Positions 28,213-37,798 of a stretch of 64,000 bases of DNA are shown here, in pieces. The stretch comes from Candidatus Borrelia undatumii. Its GTDB lineage: Bacteria > Spirochaetota > Spirochaetia > Borreliales > Borreliaceae. The position numbers were made by a program, and so were the translations under genes. The stretch spans positions 186,001 to 250,000 of the forward strand of contig NZ_CP086555.2 in NCBI RefSeq assembly GCF_020882015.2, in the 5' to 3' direction. The notes beneath the pieces are model-generated. The model searched no databases. It saw only the letters and a program-made list of their open reading frames with translations, and was not told where the DNA came from. Position 1 is the first letter of the stretch. Every line of letters begins with the position of its first letter.

Positions 28213-29121
28213 ATGGCGCTCAATTTAAAAACCAAAAGAAATATTGTTAGCTTGGGGTTTAAATGCTTTGTTTTTGTATCTGCTGCAATTAGCGCCTTGT
28301 CGGTGTTGTTATTGATTCTGTTTATCGTTAAAAACGGAATGGCACCTTTTCTGCACAACAGGATTAAAGTTTTAAACTTTCTATTTAGTACAAACTGGGA
28401 TCCCACTAGCAGTATAAACAAGTCTTATGGAATCTTATCGTTTATTATAAATTCTGCCTTAACAACGTTTTTTTCTGTCTTAATTGCGTTACCGATTGGA
28501 CTTGGATTTGCAATTTATCTTTTTGAAAAAGCTAAGGGGATTTATCAAAAAATATTACAAACTATGATAGAACTATTGGCAGGAATTCCAAGTGTAGTAT
28601 ATGGCTTTTTTGGAAGTACGTTTATAGCAACGCTAGTAAAAAACACATTCAAAAGAGAAGACAACTTAGGATACAATCTGGTGAGCTCAGCCATAGTGTT
28701 AAGCATAATGATACTTCCAACAATAATTAGTGTCTCATACACAGCGCTTAAAGCCGTTCCAAAATCATATAAACTAGCATCTCTTGCGCTAGCTGCAACA
28801 GACTGGCAAACAACATATAAAATAATGATTCCTTCCGCTGGAAGAGGAATACTAGCAGGAATAATATTAGCCATTGGGAGAGCTATTGGAGAAACTATTG
28901 CAGTTTTAATGGTTGGAGGAGGGTCATCTCTATTTATAAGGAATATATTCTCGCCTATTAGAACTCTTACAATAAATATTGCAATAGACATGGGATATGC
29001 TTCTGGTACCCACAGAGAGGCTTTATTTTCAACGGCTTTGGTTTTATTATTATCAGTAGTGATCATAAATTCAATTAAGTACTTTATTTTTTCCTCATCT
29101 AAAAGGCCAAAAATCAGGTGA
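28213..29121 (+). CDS. pstC: phosphate ABC transporter permease PstC
   Basis: An inner-membrane permease of 302 residues with six predicted membrane helices. It carries the permease signature around SLALAATDWQTTYKIMIPSAGRGILAGIILAIGRAIGET, which contacts PstB. The gene follows pstS by 71 bases and overlaps pstA by 4 bases (GTGA). Within the first 100 residues a short outer loop lies between the first two helices. Confidence 0.95.
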   Translation: MALNLKTKRNIVSLGFKCFVFVSAAISALSVLLLILFIVKNGMAPFLHNRIKVLNFLFSTNWDPTSSINKSYGILSFIINSALTTFFSVLIALPIGLGFAIYLFEKAKGIYQKILQTMIELLAGIPSVVYGFFGSTFIATLVKNTFKREDNLGYNLVSSAIVLSIMILPTIISVSYTALKAVPKSYKLASLALAATDWQTTYKIMIPSAGRGILAGIILAIGRAIGETIAVLMVGGGSSLFIRNIFSPIRTLTINIAIDMGYASGTHREALFSTALVLLLSVVIINSIKYFIFSSSKRPKIR

Positions 29122-30659
29122 ATACTGCTCGGATAAACAAACTGTTAAATAACATCTCATTTTCCATAATAAAATTAATTTCCTACTCTCTAATAGCGCT
29201 GTTGTTTTTTTTAATATCTTACATATTGTACAACTCACTATTTTTTTCCGTTAAAAAACAAACATTATTTTTAAATGAATCGAATCACTTCCTACCATTA
29301 AATTTTAAGAAAAAAACAATCAAAATTGCCTTTATTATAAATAAAAGCATTAAAATAGATGAACTTACTACTAAAGACATTTATAACATATACAATAACA
29401 AAATATCACATTGGGGAAGTATATCTGATCAGGTGATAGATATAACACCAATTGCAAGTTCAAAATCAAATCCGTCCAGCAAAGTTATACTAACAACTTT
29501 TATTAAGAACAACGAATTTAATAACAGATATGTAAAAGTGGAAGAGTCGAGTGAAGAGATAATACAAACCGTCAATAAAACCTCGGGGGCTATTGGTTTT
29601 CTGACAAAAGAAGAACTTGAAAAATTAAATTTTAAAAAATATCCAGAAATTAAATCCATAAAAATTAAATCTTTGTCTATCCTAGTAGGAAGAAAAACAC
29701 TACAAAGAAGCGAAAATGAAATTATAAATACACTGAGTCTAGAGATGGCTGAAAAATTAATCATAGGAAAAAAGAACTGGAATGATTTAATCTTTAAAAA
29801 TATCAAATCAAACATTATCAAATATTCAACCTATAACCAGAACGCAATAAAGGAAATAGAAGAAAAAGAAGGCACAGTTGCTGTTGTACCATGGCACTCT
29901 TTCTATAAAAAAGATGCACCCTTTCTTAAACTATACTACATAAAAAATAGTATGCCCTTGAACCTAAATTTCATACTATCCACACCAAGAAATTCTGGCG
30001 CGTATGGAGGTATTTCTTATTTAATCCTTAATACCTTTTATGTAATATTACTAACGGCCATAATTTCAATCTCTATAGGAATTGGTACAGGAATAATGCT
30101 TGCAGAATACACTTCAAATAAAGTATTCTACAAAACAATATCTATGAGTGTTGACATACTATCATCAATTCCTGCAATCATTTTTGGGCTCTTTGGTCTC
30201 ATGTTTTTTGTCCCAATTTTTGGTATGGGCATCCTTTCTGGCGCCATAACAAGCTCTTTGATGATACTACCAATGATTATTAAAACAACTGAAGAGGCTT
30301 TTAAGTCAATACCTAAATCATATAAATACGCTTCATTTGCCCTAGGCGCAAACAAAACAGAAACTATAGTTAAAATCCTACTACCAGCTTCTAGTCCAGG
30401 TATCTTAACAGGAATAGTCCTTGCAATAGGGCGCGCACTTGGTGAAACGGCAGTACTTTTGTTTACAATGGGAACAAATTTAGGCCTAGCAAGTGCGCTA
30501 AACGAACCCGCAAGGAGTTTAACTGTACACTTGCTGTTACTATTTCAAGAGGGACACCTAGATAAAGGCTTTGGAACAGCAGCAATACTTATTATAATGG
30601 TGCTTTTAATAAACCTAATATCAAAATTTCTAATCAATAAATTATACAGGATCAAATAA
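29118..30659 (+). CDS. pstA: phosphate permease PstA with embedded binding-protein-like domain
   Basis: The permease core is normal from about residue 300: helices, then the contact motif ASFALGANKTETIVKILLPASSPGILTGIVLAIGRALGET. Between the first helix (about 15-40) and the second is an insert of about 240 residues on the outer side. Its first part has ELTTKDIYNIYNNKISHWG and GAIGFL, like PstS segments; its second part has SLEMAEKLIIGKKNWNDL and GTVAVVPW. So it appears to hold two weak PstS-like units. At 513 residues it is far longer than a usual PstA (about 290). It starts with GTG overlapping pstC. Confidence 0.9.
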   Translation: MNTARINKLLNNISFSIIKLISYSLIALLFFLISYILYNSLFFSVKKQTLFLNESNHFLPLNFKKKTIKIAFIINKSIKIDELTTKDIYNIYNNKISHWGSISDQVIDITPIASSKSNPSSKVILTTFIKNNEFNNRYVKVEESSEEIIQTVNKTSGAIGFLTKEELEKLNFKKYPEIKSIKIKSLSILVGRKTLQRSENEIINTLSLEMAEKLIIGKKNWNDLIFKNIKSNIIKYSTYNQNAIKEIEEKEGTVAVVPWHSFYKKDAPFLKLYYIKNSMPLNLNFILSTPRNSGAYGGISYLILNTFYVILLTAIISISIGIGTGIMLAEYTSNKVFYKTISMSVDILSSIPAIIFGLFGLMFFVPIFGMGILSGAITSSLMILPMIIKTTEEAFKSIPKSYKYASFALGANKTETIVKILLPASSPGILTGIVLAIGRALGETAVLLFTMGTNLGLASALNEPARSLTVHLLLLFQEGHLDKGFGTAAILIIMVLLINLISKFLINKLYRIK

Positions 30660-31424
30660 ATGAACAAAGACAAAGCAATCATTCAAACAGAAAACTTAAC
30701 CCTATATTACACAGACTTTAAAGCGTTAAACAACATTAATATATCTATATTAAGAAATAGCATTACAGCTTTAATAGGACCATCGGGCTGTGGGAAGTCA
30801 ACATTTCTCAGAACACTTAACAGAATGAATGATCTTGTGGAAGGCGTCAAAATAGAAGGGAAAGTACTATATGAGGGTAAAAGCATTTACTCAAATAATT
30901 TTGATATTCTTGAGCTCAGAAGAAAAATTGGAATGGTATTCCAAACTCCCAATCCATTTTTAATGTCTGTCTACGATAACATAAGTTATGGGCCTAAAAT
31001 TCACGGAATCAAAGACAGAAAAAAACTCGATGAAGTTGTTGAGAAATCTTTAATAAAATCTGCACTTTGGAATGAAGTAAAAGACAAGCTTAACAGAAAT
31101 GCGCTGAGTCTTTCAGGGGGGCAACAACAAAGACTTTGCATTGCAAGGACTCTTGCCATTGAGCCAAACGTAATATTAATGGATGAGCCTACTTCTGCCC
31201 TCGACCCAATATCAACAGGAAAAATTGAGGAATTAATAATCAATTTAAAAGAAAGTTACACCATTATAATAGTCACCCATAATATGCAGCAGGCCGGAAG
31301 GATATCTGATCGAACTGCTTTCTTCCTCAATGGATACATCGAAGAAGAAAGTCCGACAGATGAACTATTCTTCAATCCTAAAAATATTAAGACCGAAGAA
31401 TATATCACTGGTAAATTTGGCTAA
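30660..31424 (+). CDS. pstB: phosphate ABC transporter ATPase PstB
   Basis: The ATP-binding subunit drives phosphate import. Walker [11 protein letters not shown]-loop [12 protein letters not shown] signature [16 protein letters not shown], Walker [14 protein letters not shown] and switch His VTHNMQQA are all intact. At 254 residues it is of usual length. It starts directly after the pstA stop and its own stop abuts the stop of the convergent ZIP gene with no base between. No phoU follows. Confidence 0.97.
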   Translation: MNKDKAIIQTENLTLYYTDFKALNNINISILRNSITALIGPSGCGKSTFLRTLNRMNDLVEGVKIEGKVLYEGKSIYSNNFDILELRRKIGMVFQTPNPFLMSVYDNISYGPKIHGIKDRKKLDEVVEKSLIKSALWNEVKDKLNRNALSLSGGQQQRLCIARTLAIEPNVILMDEPTSALDPISTGKIEELIINLKESYTIIIVTHNMQQAGRISDRTAFFLNGYIEEESPTDELFFNPKNIKTEEYITGKFG

Positions 31425-32246
31425 TTAACCCAAAGAAACATCAAGGAACATCATTAAAGTAAATCCAATAATTCCAAATATAGTTGGAACCTTACTGTCA
31501 ATATCTTTTCTTTTAGATTCAGGTATTAACTGTTCAATTGAAACATAAATCATTGCTCCTGCAGAAAAGGACAAAGCGAAGGGCAAAATTCTGGTAAAAG
31601 TATAAACTGCATAAGCGCCTAGAATACCTCCAAAAATTTCTACCAACCCCGACATTTGTCCATAATTAAAACATTTCCACAAGGGAACATTACCTCGCCT
31701 TAAAGGTAAAGAAATTGCTGCACCTTCTGGCATGTTTTGAATACCAATTCCTAATGTAAGTATCATAGCCCCAACCAAAGTATGTATATCAGGGGTAGCA
31801 ACTAAAGCTCCAAAAGCAACACCAACAGCAAGTCCTTCAGGAAAATTGTGTAAAGTAACCGCCGTAAAAAGCAAAAAATCCTTTTTCCCGTGTCTTGTTA
31901 AGTCTTCATCAATAAATGTAAGTTTATCAAGATCTGGAACAAACACATCCACAGTATATATAAAAAAAGCTCCTAAAAGAAACCCAAAAACTGCCGGCAT
32001 CCATGTAACATAACCAAGTTCCTCCGCTCTCTCTATTGCGGGCTGAATAAGCGAGAAAAAACTAGCAGCAATCATAATGCCTGCTGAAAATCCAAGCATA
32101 GCATCCATTATTTTATTATTTACCCTCCTGAAAAAAAAGACAGCCGCCGATCCAAAAGCCGTAGTAAACCAAGTAAAAGTAGATCCTAAAAATCCCAAGA
32201 AAACAGGATGCAAAGTCAACAGATATTCCCCAAAACTCTCAAACAT
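31425..32246 (-). CDS. ZIP-family metal transporter (GufA type)
   Basis: A 273-residue membrane protein with about eight helices. The ZIP core motifs HNFPEGLAVGVAFG and IGIQNMPEGAAISLPLRRG, holding the metal-binding His, Asn and Glu residues, are clear and mark the GufA branch. It probably imports zinc or another divalent metal; Borrelia favours Mn over Fe, but the substrate here is not known. SD AGGAGG precedes the ATG. BB0219 position. Confidence 0.92.
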   Translation of the reverse strand: MFESFGEYLLTLHPVFLGFLGSTFTWFTTAFGSAAVFFFRRVNNKIMDAMLGFSAGIMIAASFFSLIQPAIERAEELGYVTWMPAVFGFLLGAFFIYTVDVFVPDLDKLTFIDEDLTRHGKKDFLLFTAVTLHNFPEGLAVGVAFGALVATPDIHTLVGAMILTLGIGIQNMPEGAAISLPLRRGNVPLWKCFNYGQMSGLVEIFGGILGAYAVYTFTRILPFALSFSAGAMIYVSIEQLIPESKRKDIDSKVPTIFGIIGFTLMMFLDVSLG

Positions 32247-32317
32247 AAAGTATCCTCCTAAATTTAATTATTAATCGATCAATTGTTGTTTATTAAAAAA
32301 AGCAAAATAACTGTCCA

Positions 32318-34099
32318 TTAGTCAATTAAACTTGCCCTTATTCTTCTTATACCCGAAGAAGAAGCCTGTTCTTTCTGTATTTTAAAAGTGCCAAGCTCAC
32401 TAGTATTCCTAACATGAGGGCCACCACAAACCTCAATTGAAAATCCATCTATTTCATAAACGCTCACAATATCATCATATTTTTCACCAAAAAGAGCCAT
32501 AGCACCCCTAGCCATAGCATCATTCAAGCTCATTATAGATTTTTTTACAGACAATGCATTCCTTATTTGTAAGTTGACCATATCTTCAACTTTTTTTATC
32601 TCATCATCTGTCATTTTGTGAGGATGACTAAAATCAAACCTCAGTCTTTCCGCAGTAATATTACTCCCCCTCTGTCTTACATGCTCACCCAATACCAATT
32701 GAAGTGCCTTATGCAGCAAATGAGTGGCCGTGTGCAACCTAGTGGTTTCATATGTAGAATCAGCAAGCCCTCCCCTAAAAACGCTATCACCTCCCTTCCT
32801 AGAGACCTCTTGATGCTTTCTAAAATGTTCTTCAAACCCCGCTCTATCTACACTAAATCCATATTCAGACGCAAGTTCTTCCGTTATCTCATAAGGAAAT
32901 CCATAAGTATCATAAAGCCTAAAAGAGAGCTCACCTGGGATTTCCTTCAACGGCAATTTTTGAACCAGTTTAACAAATTCTTGTTCACCCTGACGCAAGG
33001 TTTTAAAAAACTTTCCTTCTTCCCTACCAAGCTCACTCTTAATAAAATCCTTCTTTTCTGTTATCTCTTTATAAAAGGATTTATAAATTCCCTCTACAGA
33101 ATCGACAAGATCTGCTAAAAAATGGGACTCTATCCCAATTTTTTTTGCATATCTAACAGCTCGCCTAATAATTCTTCTTAAAACATAACCTTGTCCCACA
33201 TTAGAGGGAAGAACTGCAAAACTATCAGCTAAAATAAAACAACTCGCCTTAATATGGTCCGCAATTATACGAATAGCTCTATCATCCGCTGTATTTTGTC
33301 CATAAACCCTCCCAGAGACTTTCTCAATTTCTTCTATAATAGCCTTAAAGGCATCAGTGTCATATACTGAAGACTTTCCCTGCAAAAATGTAACAGTCCT
33401 TTCAACTCCCATGCCTGTATCCACACACTTTCGAGCCAGTTCCTCATAACACCCATCCTCATTCCTCCTATATTGCATAAAAACGTTGTTCCAAATTTCA
33501 AAATATTTACCGCAATAACATGTAATATCACAGTCAATGGAACATTTATCTATCCCCGTGTCAACAAATATTTCAGTATCTGGACCACAAGGCCCTACAT
33601 TGCCAACAGGCCCCCAAAAATTATGTTCCCTCGATAGATAAAATATCCTACTAACAGGAATCCCAAGGCTTTCCCAAACACCAGCTGTCTCCGTGTCTCG
33701 TGGAATATTATCATCACCCCCAAAAACACTAACATAAAGCCTATCTTTTGAAATATTTAAATAATCAGGCGAAGTTAAAAATTCAAAACTGTATTTCACA
33801 GAAAGCTCTTTAAAATAACTGCCAAGAGACCAATTCCCAAGCATCTCAAAAAAAGTCAAATGACTAAAATCTCCAACCTCATCAATATCTCCCGTCCTTA
33901 AACATTTCTGAACGTCTACTAACATATCTCCAGACGGATGTACTTCTCCAAGAAGATAAGGAACAAGAGGTTGCATACCCGCCGTATTAAAAAGAACAGT
34001 AGGATCATTTTCGGGTATTAAAGACTTACCCGATATCTCCACATGCCCCCTAGCCTTAAAAAAGTTTATGTACTTACTACGCAGATCATCAAGTTTCAC
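32318..34099 (-). CDS. alaS: alanyl-tRNA synthetase, short form
   Basis: AlaRS charges tRNA-Ala. The catalytic domain (from RSKYINFFKARGHVEI) and the tRNA-recognition region are present, as is an editing domain with HTATHLLHKAL and CGGPHV metal ligands. The protein stops at 593 residues, just after the editing domain, so the C-Ala oligomer and tRNA-elbow-binding domain of usual AlaRS (about 870 residues) is missing. It starts with GTG whose G is the last base of the fliG1 TAG stop. Confidence 0.95.
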   Translation of the reverse strand: MKLDDLRSKYINFFKARGHVEISGKSLIPENDPTVLFNTAGMQPLVPYLLGEVHPSGDMLVDVQKCLRTGDIDEVGDFSHLTFFEMLGNWSLGSYFKELSVKYSFEFLTSPDYLNISKDRLYVSVFGGDDNIPRDTETAGVWESLGIPVSRIFYLSREHNFWGPVGNVGPCGPDTEIFVDTGIDKCSIDCDITCYCGKYFEIWNNVFMQYRRNEDGCYEELARKCVDTGMGVERTVTFLQGKSSVYDTDAFKAIIEEIEKVSGRVYGQNTADDRAIRIIADHIKASCFILADSFAVLPSNVGQGYVLRRIIRRAVRYAKKIGIESHFLADLVDSVEGIYKSFYKEITEKKDFIKSELGREEGKFFKTLRQGEQEFVKLVQKLPLKEIPGELSFRLYDTYGFPYEITEELASEYGFSVDRAGFEEHFRKHQEVSRKGGDSVFRGGLADSTYETTRLHTATHLLHKALQLVLGEHVRQRGSNITAERLRFDFSHPHKMTDDEIKKVEDMVNLQIRNALSVKKSIMSLNDAMARGAMALFGEKYDDIVSVYEIDGFSIEVCGGPHVRNTSELGTFKIQKEQASSSGIRRIRASLID

Positions 34100-35319
34100 T
34101 AAACAAACTCCTCGTTCTTTCTATATATTATTAATTCACCCTTTAAAGTCAACTCCTTAATATAACTGACAAAGGACGCAGTCATTTGTCTAACATCCTT
34201 TTTCTTTACTTCTCTTAAAAAAACCTCTTCTTCCAAAATAATTTCTTTACGCCTTCTTGAAACGTTCAAAAGAATCTTATTTCTAATCTCATCACTTTTA
34301 CCCTTAATAATCATCGCAATGTTACTATCTGTAAATTCCCTTAAAATATTGTGCATATCATTATCCGAAATGCGAAGTACTACATCAATATCAAATATCT
34401 TCTCCTTAATCTCACTATCTTTGACAGGATTAAAAGCTTCCATATCAATACTACTTAAAAGATTCTTCTCATCCTCAGAGTCCATGTAGCTTAAAATGTC
34501 AACCAATATCCTAGTACCATCTAGTTTCTCAGTCTTAAGTCTCCCTTGCATTTCAAATCTGCTCTTTAATCTCTCAGAAATAATCTCAACCATATCCATA
34601 TTGAATTGCTTTGGCCTAGCAAGTTCTTTAATAAATTGTTTCTTAACGTCTTTCTCCAGCATAGAAAAAACATACTTCTTCTGTTCCCTGGATAAGTAAT
34701 TGTATATTACAAGAAGGGTCTTCACATCCTCAGCTCTAACTAAAGCCCAAAGCTGCTCATGTTCAACACCAGATAAATAATCGAAAGGCACAAAAGGATC
34801 AACTCCCATGACCCTTTTATAAATCTCTTTTGCCTTTGACTTACTTAAAGACTTATTCAATAATTCATAAGTAAACTTATTATCAATCGTTAAATGTTTA
34901 GTCTCATGCCTTACCAACCCTTCAAATTCTTCAATAATCCGCTTTCTATCGCCAGGAGTAATATACTTAATCTTGGCAATTTCTTCAGTAATAGAGATTA
35001 TATGAACATCATCAAGCTCAGACATAATTTCTGCCGATTTTTCAAGACCAATGGCTAATAAATACTTTGCAACCATTGAAACCCTACTTTCCTTACGAAT
35101 AAATCCTAGCCTTTGAGGCTCCCTTTTAAAAGACCCTTGTTCACTCAAAGACACACTCTTATCTCTTTTAATAAGATTGATCCAAGACTTCAACATAGAA
35201 CCTTGCATCCCAGCATCAGAAACCTCAACACCGCCTAACCCTTCTTTGTCAATAGTGTTAAAAGTTTTGGATCCTAAATTTTTCGCATTTTGATACTTAG
35301 AAAGTCTAGGGTCCTGCAT
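34099..35319 (-). CDS. fliG1: flagellar motor switch protein FliG1
   Basis: The protein follows the FliG domain plan with armadillo-like middle and C-terminal helical domains. Segments such as GVEHEQLWALV (compare EHPQ) and FLREVKKKDVRQ are visible. Borrelia has two FliGs; in B. burgdorferi the one beside alaS (BB0221) is FliG1, reported to be needed for periplasmic flagella at one cell end rather than for all motors. ATG 35319 has AAGGGG just before it and is preferred to 35334. The start overlaps the end of pgl by 14 bases. Confidence 0.88.
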   Translation of the reverse strand: MQDPRLSKYQNAKNLGSKTFNTIDKEGLGGVEVSDAGMQGSMLKSWINLIKRDKSVSLSEQGSFKREPQRLGFIRKESRVSMVAKYLLAIGLEKSAEIMSELDDVHIISITEEIAKIKYITPGDRKRIIEEFEGLVRHETKHLTIDNKFTYELLNKSLSKSKAKEIYKRVMGVDPFVPFDYLSGVEHEQLWALVRAEDVKTLLVIYNYLSREQKKYVFSMLEKDVKKQFIKELARPKQFNMDMVEIISERLKSRFEMQGRLKTEKLDGTRILVDILSYMDSEDEKNLLSSIDMEAFNPVKDSEIKEKIFDIDVVLRISDNDMHNILREFTDSNIAMIIKGKSDEIRNKILLNVSRRRKEIILEEEVFLREVKKKDVRQMTASFVSYIKELTLKGELIIYRKNEEFV

Positions 35320-36007
35320 AGACCCCTTCAACATTTGTAAGAACTAATAAACGAGAGCTTCCCTCTAAAATCTTGGCGGGGCACTCCTTCAAAGAAACTT
35401 TCGAGTTTAAGAAATTTTCCAAAGCACCCCTCTTCTCCTCCCCCATAAAGAGCAAAACGCAAGATTTAGACAATCTCAAAGACTTAGGAGTCAAACTTAT
35501 TCTTTTACTTGGAAACTTTGGAGCATCATATTCATACTGATACCCTTCCATCTCAGAAAACAAAAGCCCTCTTGAAGGGAAAAGTGAAGCAATATGCCCG
35601 TCCTCACCAACAGACAAAATGCTAATATCTAGCCTTGTAAACCTAGAATTGAATTCAATATTATAATTGTGGACAGAAGACGCCTCATCAAATTCATTAT
35701 AAATAAACGGATGTAAATTGGAACTATGGATTAAATTCTTATCTATCATTTTCGAAAAAAAACCTTCGCTTAAAAGCTTAAAATTACTCTCATTGCTGCC
35801 CAGATCAACACACCTCTCATCTACCAAAAAAAAATGAGATTTCTTGAGAGAATAATTATTCTCATCAAAAACAGTTAAAAGAGGAACGATATTGCGCCCA
35901 CCACAAATTCCAATACTATTAAAATCATTCTGACTAACACTGCTTAGAAAAAAATCAAAAAATCTCCTATTCAAATCGCTCTCTTTATTAGAATATAAAA
36001 ACTCCAT
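35306..36007 (-). CDS. pgl: 6-phosphogluconolactonase-like protein
   Basis: The protein is of the glucosamine-6-phosphate isomerase/6-phosphogluconolactonase family. The key motif LSVGEDGHIASLFPS matches the 6PGL LGMGEDGHTASLFP, and FFLVDERCVDLGSNESNF matches the other active-site loop. It would hydrolyse 6-phosphogluconolactone in the pentose phosphate pathway. The start is chosen at ATG 36007 after AAAGGAAGG. It runs into fliG1 and follows the SIMPL gene by about 20 bases. Confidence 0.9.
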   Translation of the reverse strand: MEFLYSNKESDLNRRFFDFFLSSVSQNDFNSIGICGGRNIVPLLTVFDENNYSLKKSHFFLVDERCVDLGSNESNFKLLSEGFFSKMIDKNLIHSSNLHPFIYNEFDEASSVHNYNIEFNSRFTRLDISILSVGEDGHIASLFPSRGLLFSEMEGYQYEYDAPKFPSKRISLTPKSLRLSKSCVLLFMGEEKRGALENFLNSKVSLKECPAKILEGSSRLLVLTNVEGVYAGP

Positions 36008-36027
36008 CATCCTTCCTTTAATCAATC

Positions 36028-36720
36028 TTAGTCTAAATAATAAGAAACTGTAGTAACAACTCTTAATATCTTCCTTGAATAAAGCTCATGGCTTCCCAAA
36101 CTTCTATCAATTGGAAGAAATTCAAAATACCCTTGATTTGCATTCTTAATTTTTCCCAAAGTAGCACCCGAATTTTTTGCAAATTCCAAAGCCGCTAATT
36201 CAGCATTCTTAACGGAATCCGCTAGCATTTCAGGCTTAATATCGTTAATTTTATCAAAATAATAACTTGGCCCAAAGTTACTAGTTAATAGCACTCCCTT
36301 GTTATAAAGCTTAATAATATTATTACCTGCCTGTTCCATCTTATCAACATCCCTAGTATAAACATTCAAAGACACATACGCATTGTACTTGTAAAGAGTT
36401 CCTTGATAATTCCCAATATTAAAATTCATAGATCCAATCTTTATATCACTCTCGTTAAATCCATAACTAACAAAAAAATCTTTCACCGCTGCTAAATTCG
36501 CATTATTCAACCTATTAATTTCATCCACAGTATTACCAACTAATTCGTATTGCAAATTCCAACTTGAAGAATTTGCAACAACTTCTCTCTCACTCAACCC
36601 CTTAACAGTAATGTAATTCTCATTCTTAATCCCAATGTTTTTTATACCGTTAGAAACGATCAATGACGATAATAAAAACACTAACGATAACAATAAAACC
36701 AACACTCGACCCGAAACCAC
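36028..36720 (-). CDS. SIMPL-domain (DUF541) exported protein
   Basis: The protein has an N-terminal membrane or signal segment (about 5-25) and a SIMPL/DUF541 domain with YITVKGLSEREVVANSSSW and VSYGFNESDIKIGSMNFN, as in YggE-type proteins. These sit in the periplasm; the E. coli members affect oxidative stress and the exact role here is unknown. The gene heads a run to pgl, fliG1 and alaS on the minus strand, and is divergent from dusA. Confidence 0.85.
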   Translation of the reverse strand: MVSGRVLVLLLSLVFLLSSLIVSNGIKNIGIKNENYITVKGLSEREVVANSSSWNLQYELVGNTVDEINRLNNANLAAVKDFFVSYGFNESDIKIGSMNFNIGNYQGTLYKYNAYVSLNVYTRDVDKMEQAGNNIIKLYNKGVLLTSNFGPSYYFDKINDIKPEMLADSVKNAELAALEFAKNSGATLGKIKNANQGYFEFLPIDRSLGSHELYSRKILRVVTTVSYYLD

Positions 36721-36790
36721 AACTCCTCCTCTTAAGGCTTCAAGAAAAACAAATTGTTAAATCAAGAGCTTTATTTTAACATATTATACA

Positions 36791-37798
36791 ATGTTAATAA
36801 AACGAAAAATATCAATAGCGCCAATGGTAGACATTACAGATGAACACTTTCGATATCTTATAAGATTAATGTCAAAAAAAGTTACCCTATTTACTCCTAT
36901 GATTTCTGCAAAGTCAATCGTAATGGGCAACATAGATAAGATAGTAAAACAAACACCTACAGATCCCCCAATCGCAATCCAGATAGCAACAAACTGTGAA
37001 AATGATGCTGCCAGGGCGATAGAAATTCTTGAAAACAAATTCAATTTTGATGAATATAATCTTAACATTGGCTGTCCATCTTCTCGAGTCCAAAACGCTA
37101 ATTACGGAGCCTGTTTGATGCAAAATCCGACTCAAGTAGGTAACATCTTAAGTGCTATGAAAAAAAACACAAACAAACCAGTTTCAATTAAAAACAGAAT
37201 CGGAATAAGGTTAAATGAGAGAAAATATTGCGAAGAAACTTACACAGAACTTAAACAATTTGTAGATAAAATTGCAACATTTGAAATCAAAAACTTTATC
37301 ATCCATGCAAGATTAGCCATATTAAATGGATACTCACCTAAGCTTAATAGAAGCATTCCAAGTCTGAGGCACGAATTTGTGTACAAATTAAAGCAAGAAC
37401 ATAAAAATTTGTTTATCGAAATAAATGGAGGAATTAACAACAACAAACATATAAGAGAGCATTTACCACATGTAGATTCCGTTATGATTGGAAGAGCCGC
37501 AGCAGACAATCCCTATTTTATCGCAACGGCTTCAAGGGAGTTCCTGGAAGAAAAGGAAGAAATCCCAACAAGAGAAGAACTATTATTAAAAATGGCAGAA
37601 TATATCAAAGAATATAATGGATACCTTTCAATCAGTACAGTACTAAAACACATCATGGGGATAATGTTTGCCAAAGAGGGGGCTTGCAAGTTCAGACAAG
37701 CCCTAACATCACCCTTCCCCAAAAATCTCAAAAATCACGAAATACTGCTAAAAGCAATTGAAAACTTAAAAGAAAACATCTTGCATTCTAATTCCTAG
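36791..37798 (+). CDS. dusA: tRNA-dihydrouridine synthase (DusA-type)
   Basis: Dus proteins reduce uridine to dihydrouridine in the tRNA D-loop with FMN. Here the sequence opens [20 protein letters not shown], has [19 protein letters not shown] with the catalytic Cys, [13 protein letters not shown] and the FMN phosphate loop [11 protein letters not shown]. The layout is closest to DusA, which acts on U20. Its last 11 bases overlap the end of the convergent serS. Confidence 0.93.
   Translation: MLIKRKISIAPMVDITDEHFRYLIRLMSKKVTLFTPMISAKSIVMGNIDKIVKQTPTDPPIAIQIATNCENDAARAIEILENKFNFDEYNLNIGCPSSRVQNANYGACLMQNPTQVGNILSAMKKNTNKPVSIKNRIGIRLNERKYCEETYTELKQFVDKIATFEIKNFIIHARLAILNGYSPKLNRSIPSLRHEFVYKLKQEHKNLFIEINGGINNNKHIREHLPHVDSVMIGRAAADNPYFIATASREFLEEKEEIPTREELLLKMAEYIKEYNGYLSISTVLKHIMGIMFAKEGACKFRQALTSPFPKNLKNHEILLKAIENLKENILHSNS

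Noticed and set aside
32618-33118. 166-codon open frame on the plus strand inside alaS
   Set aside because: Antisense to conserved AlaRS motifs, with no recognisable protein features.
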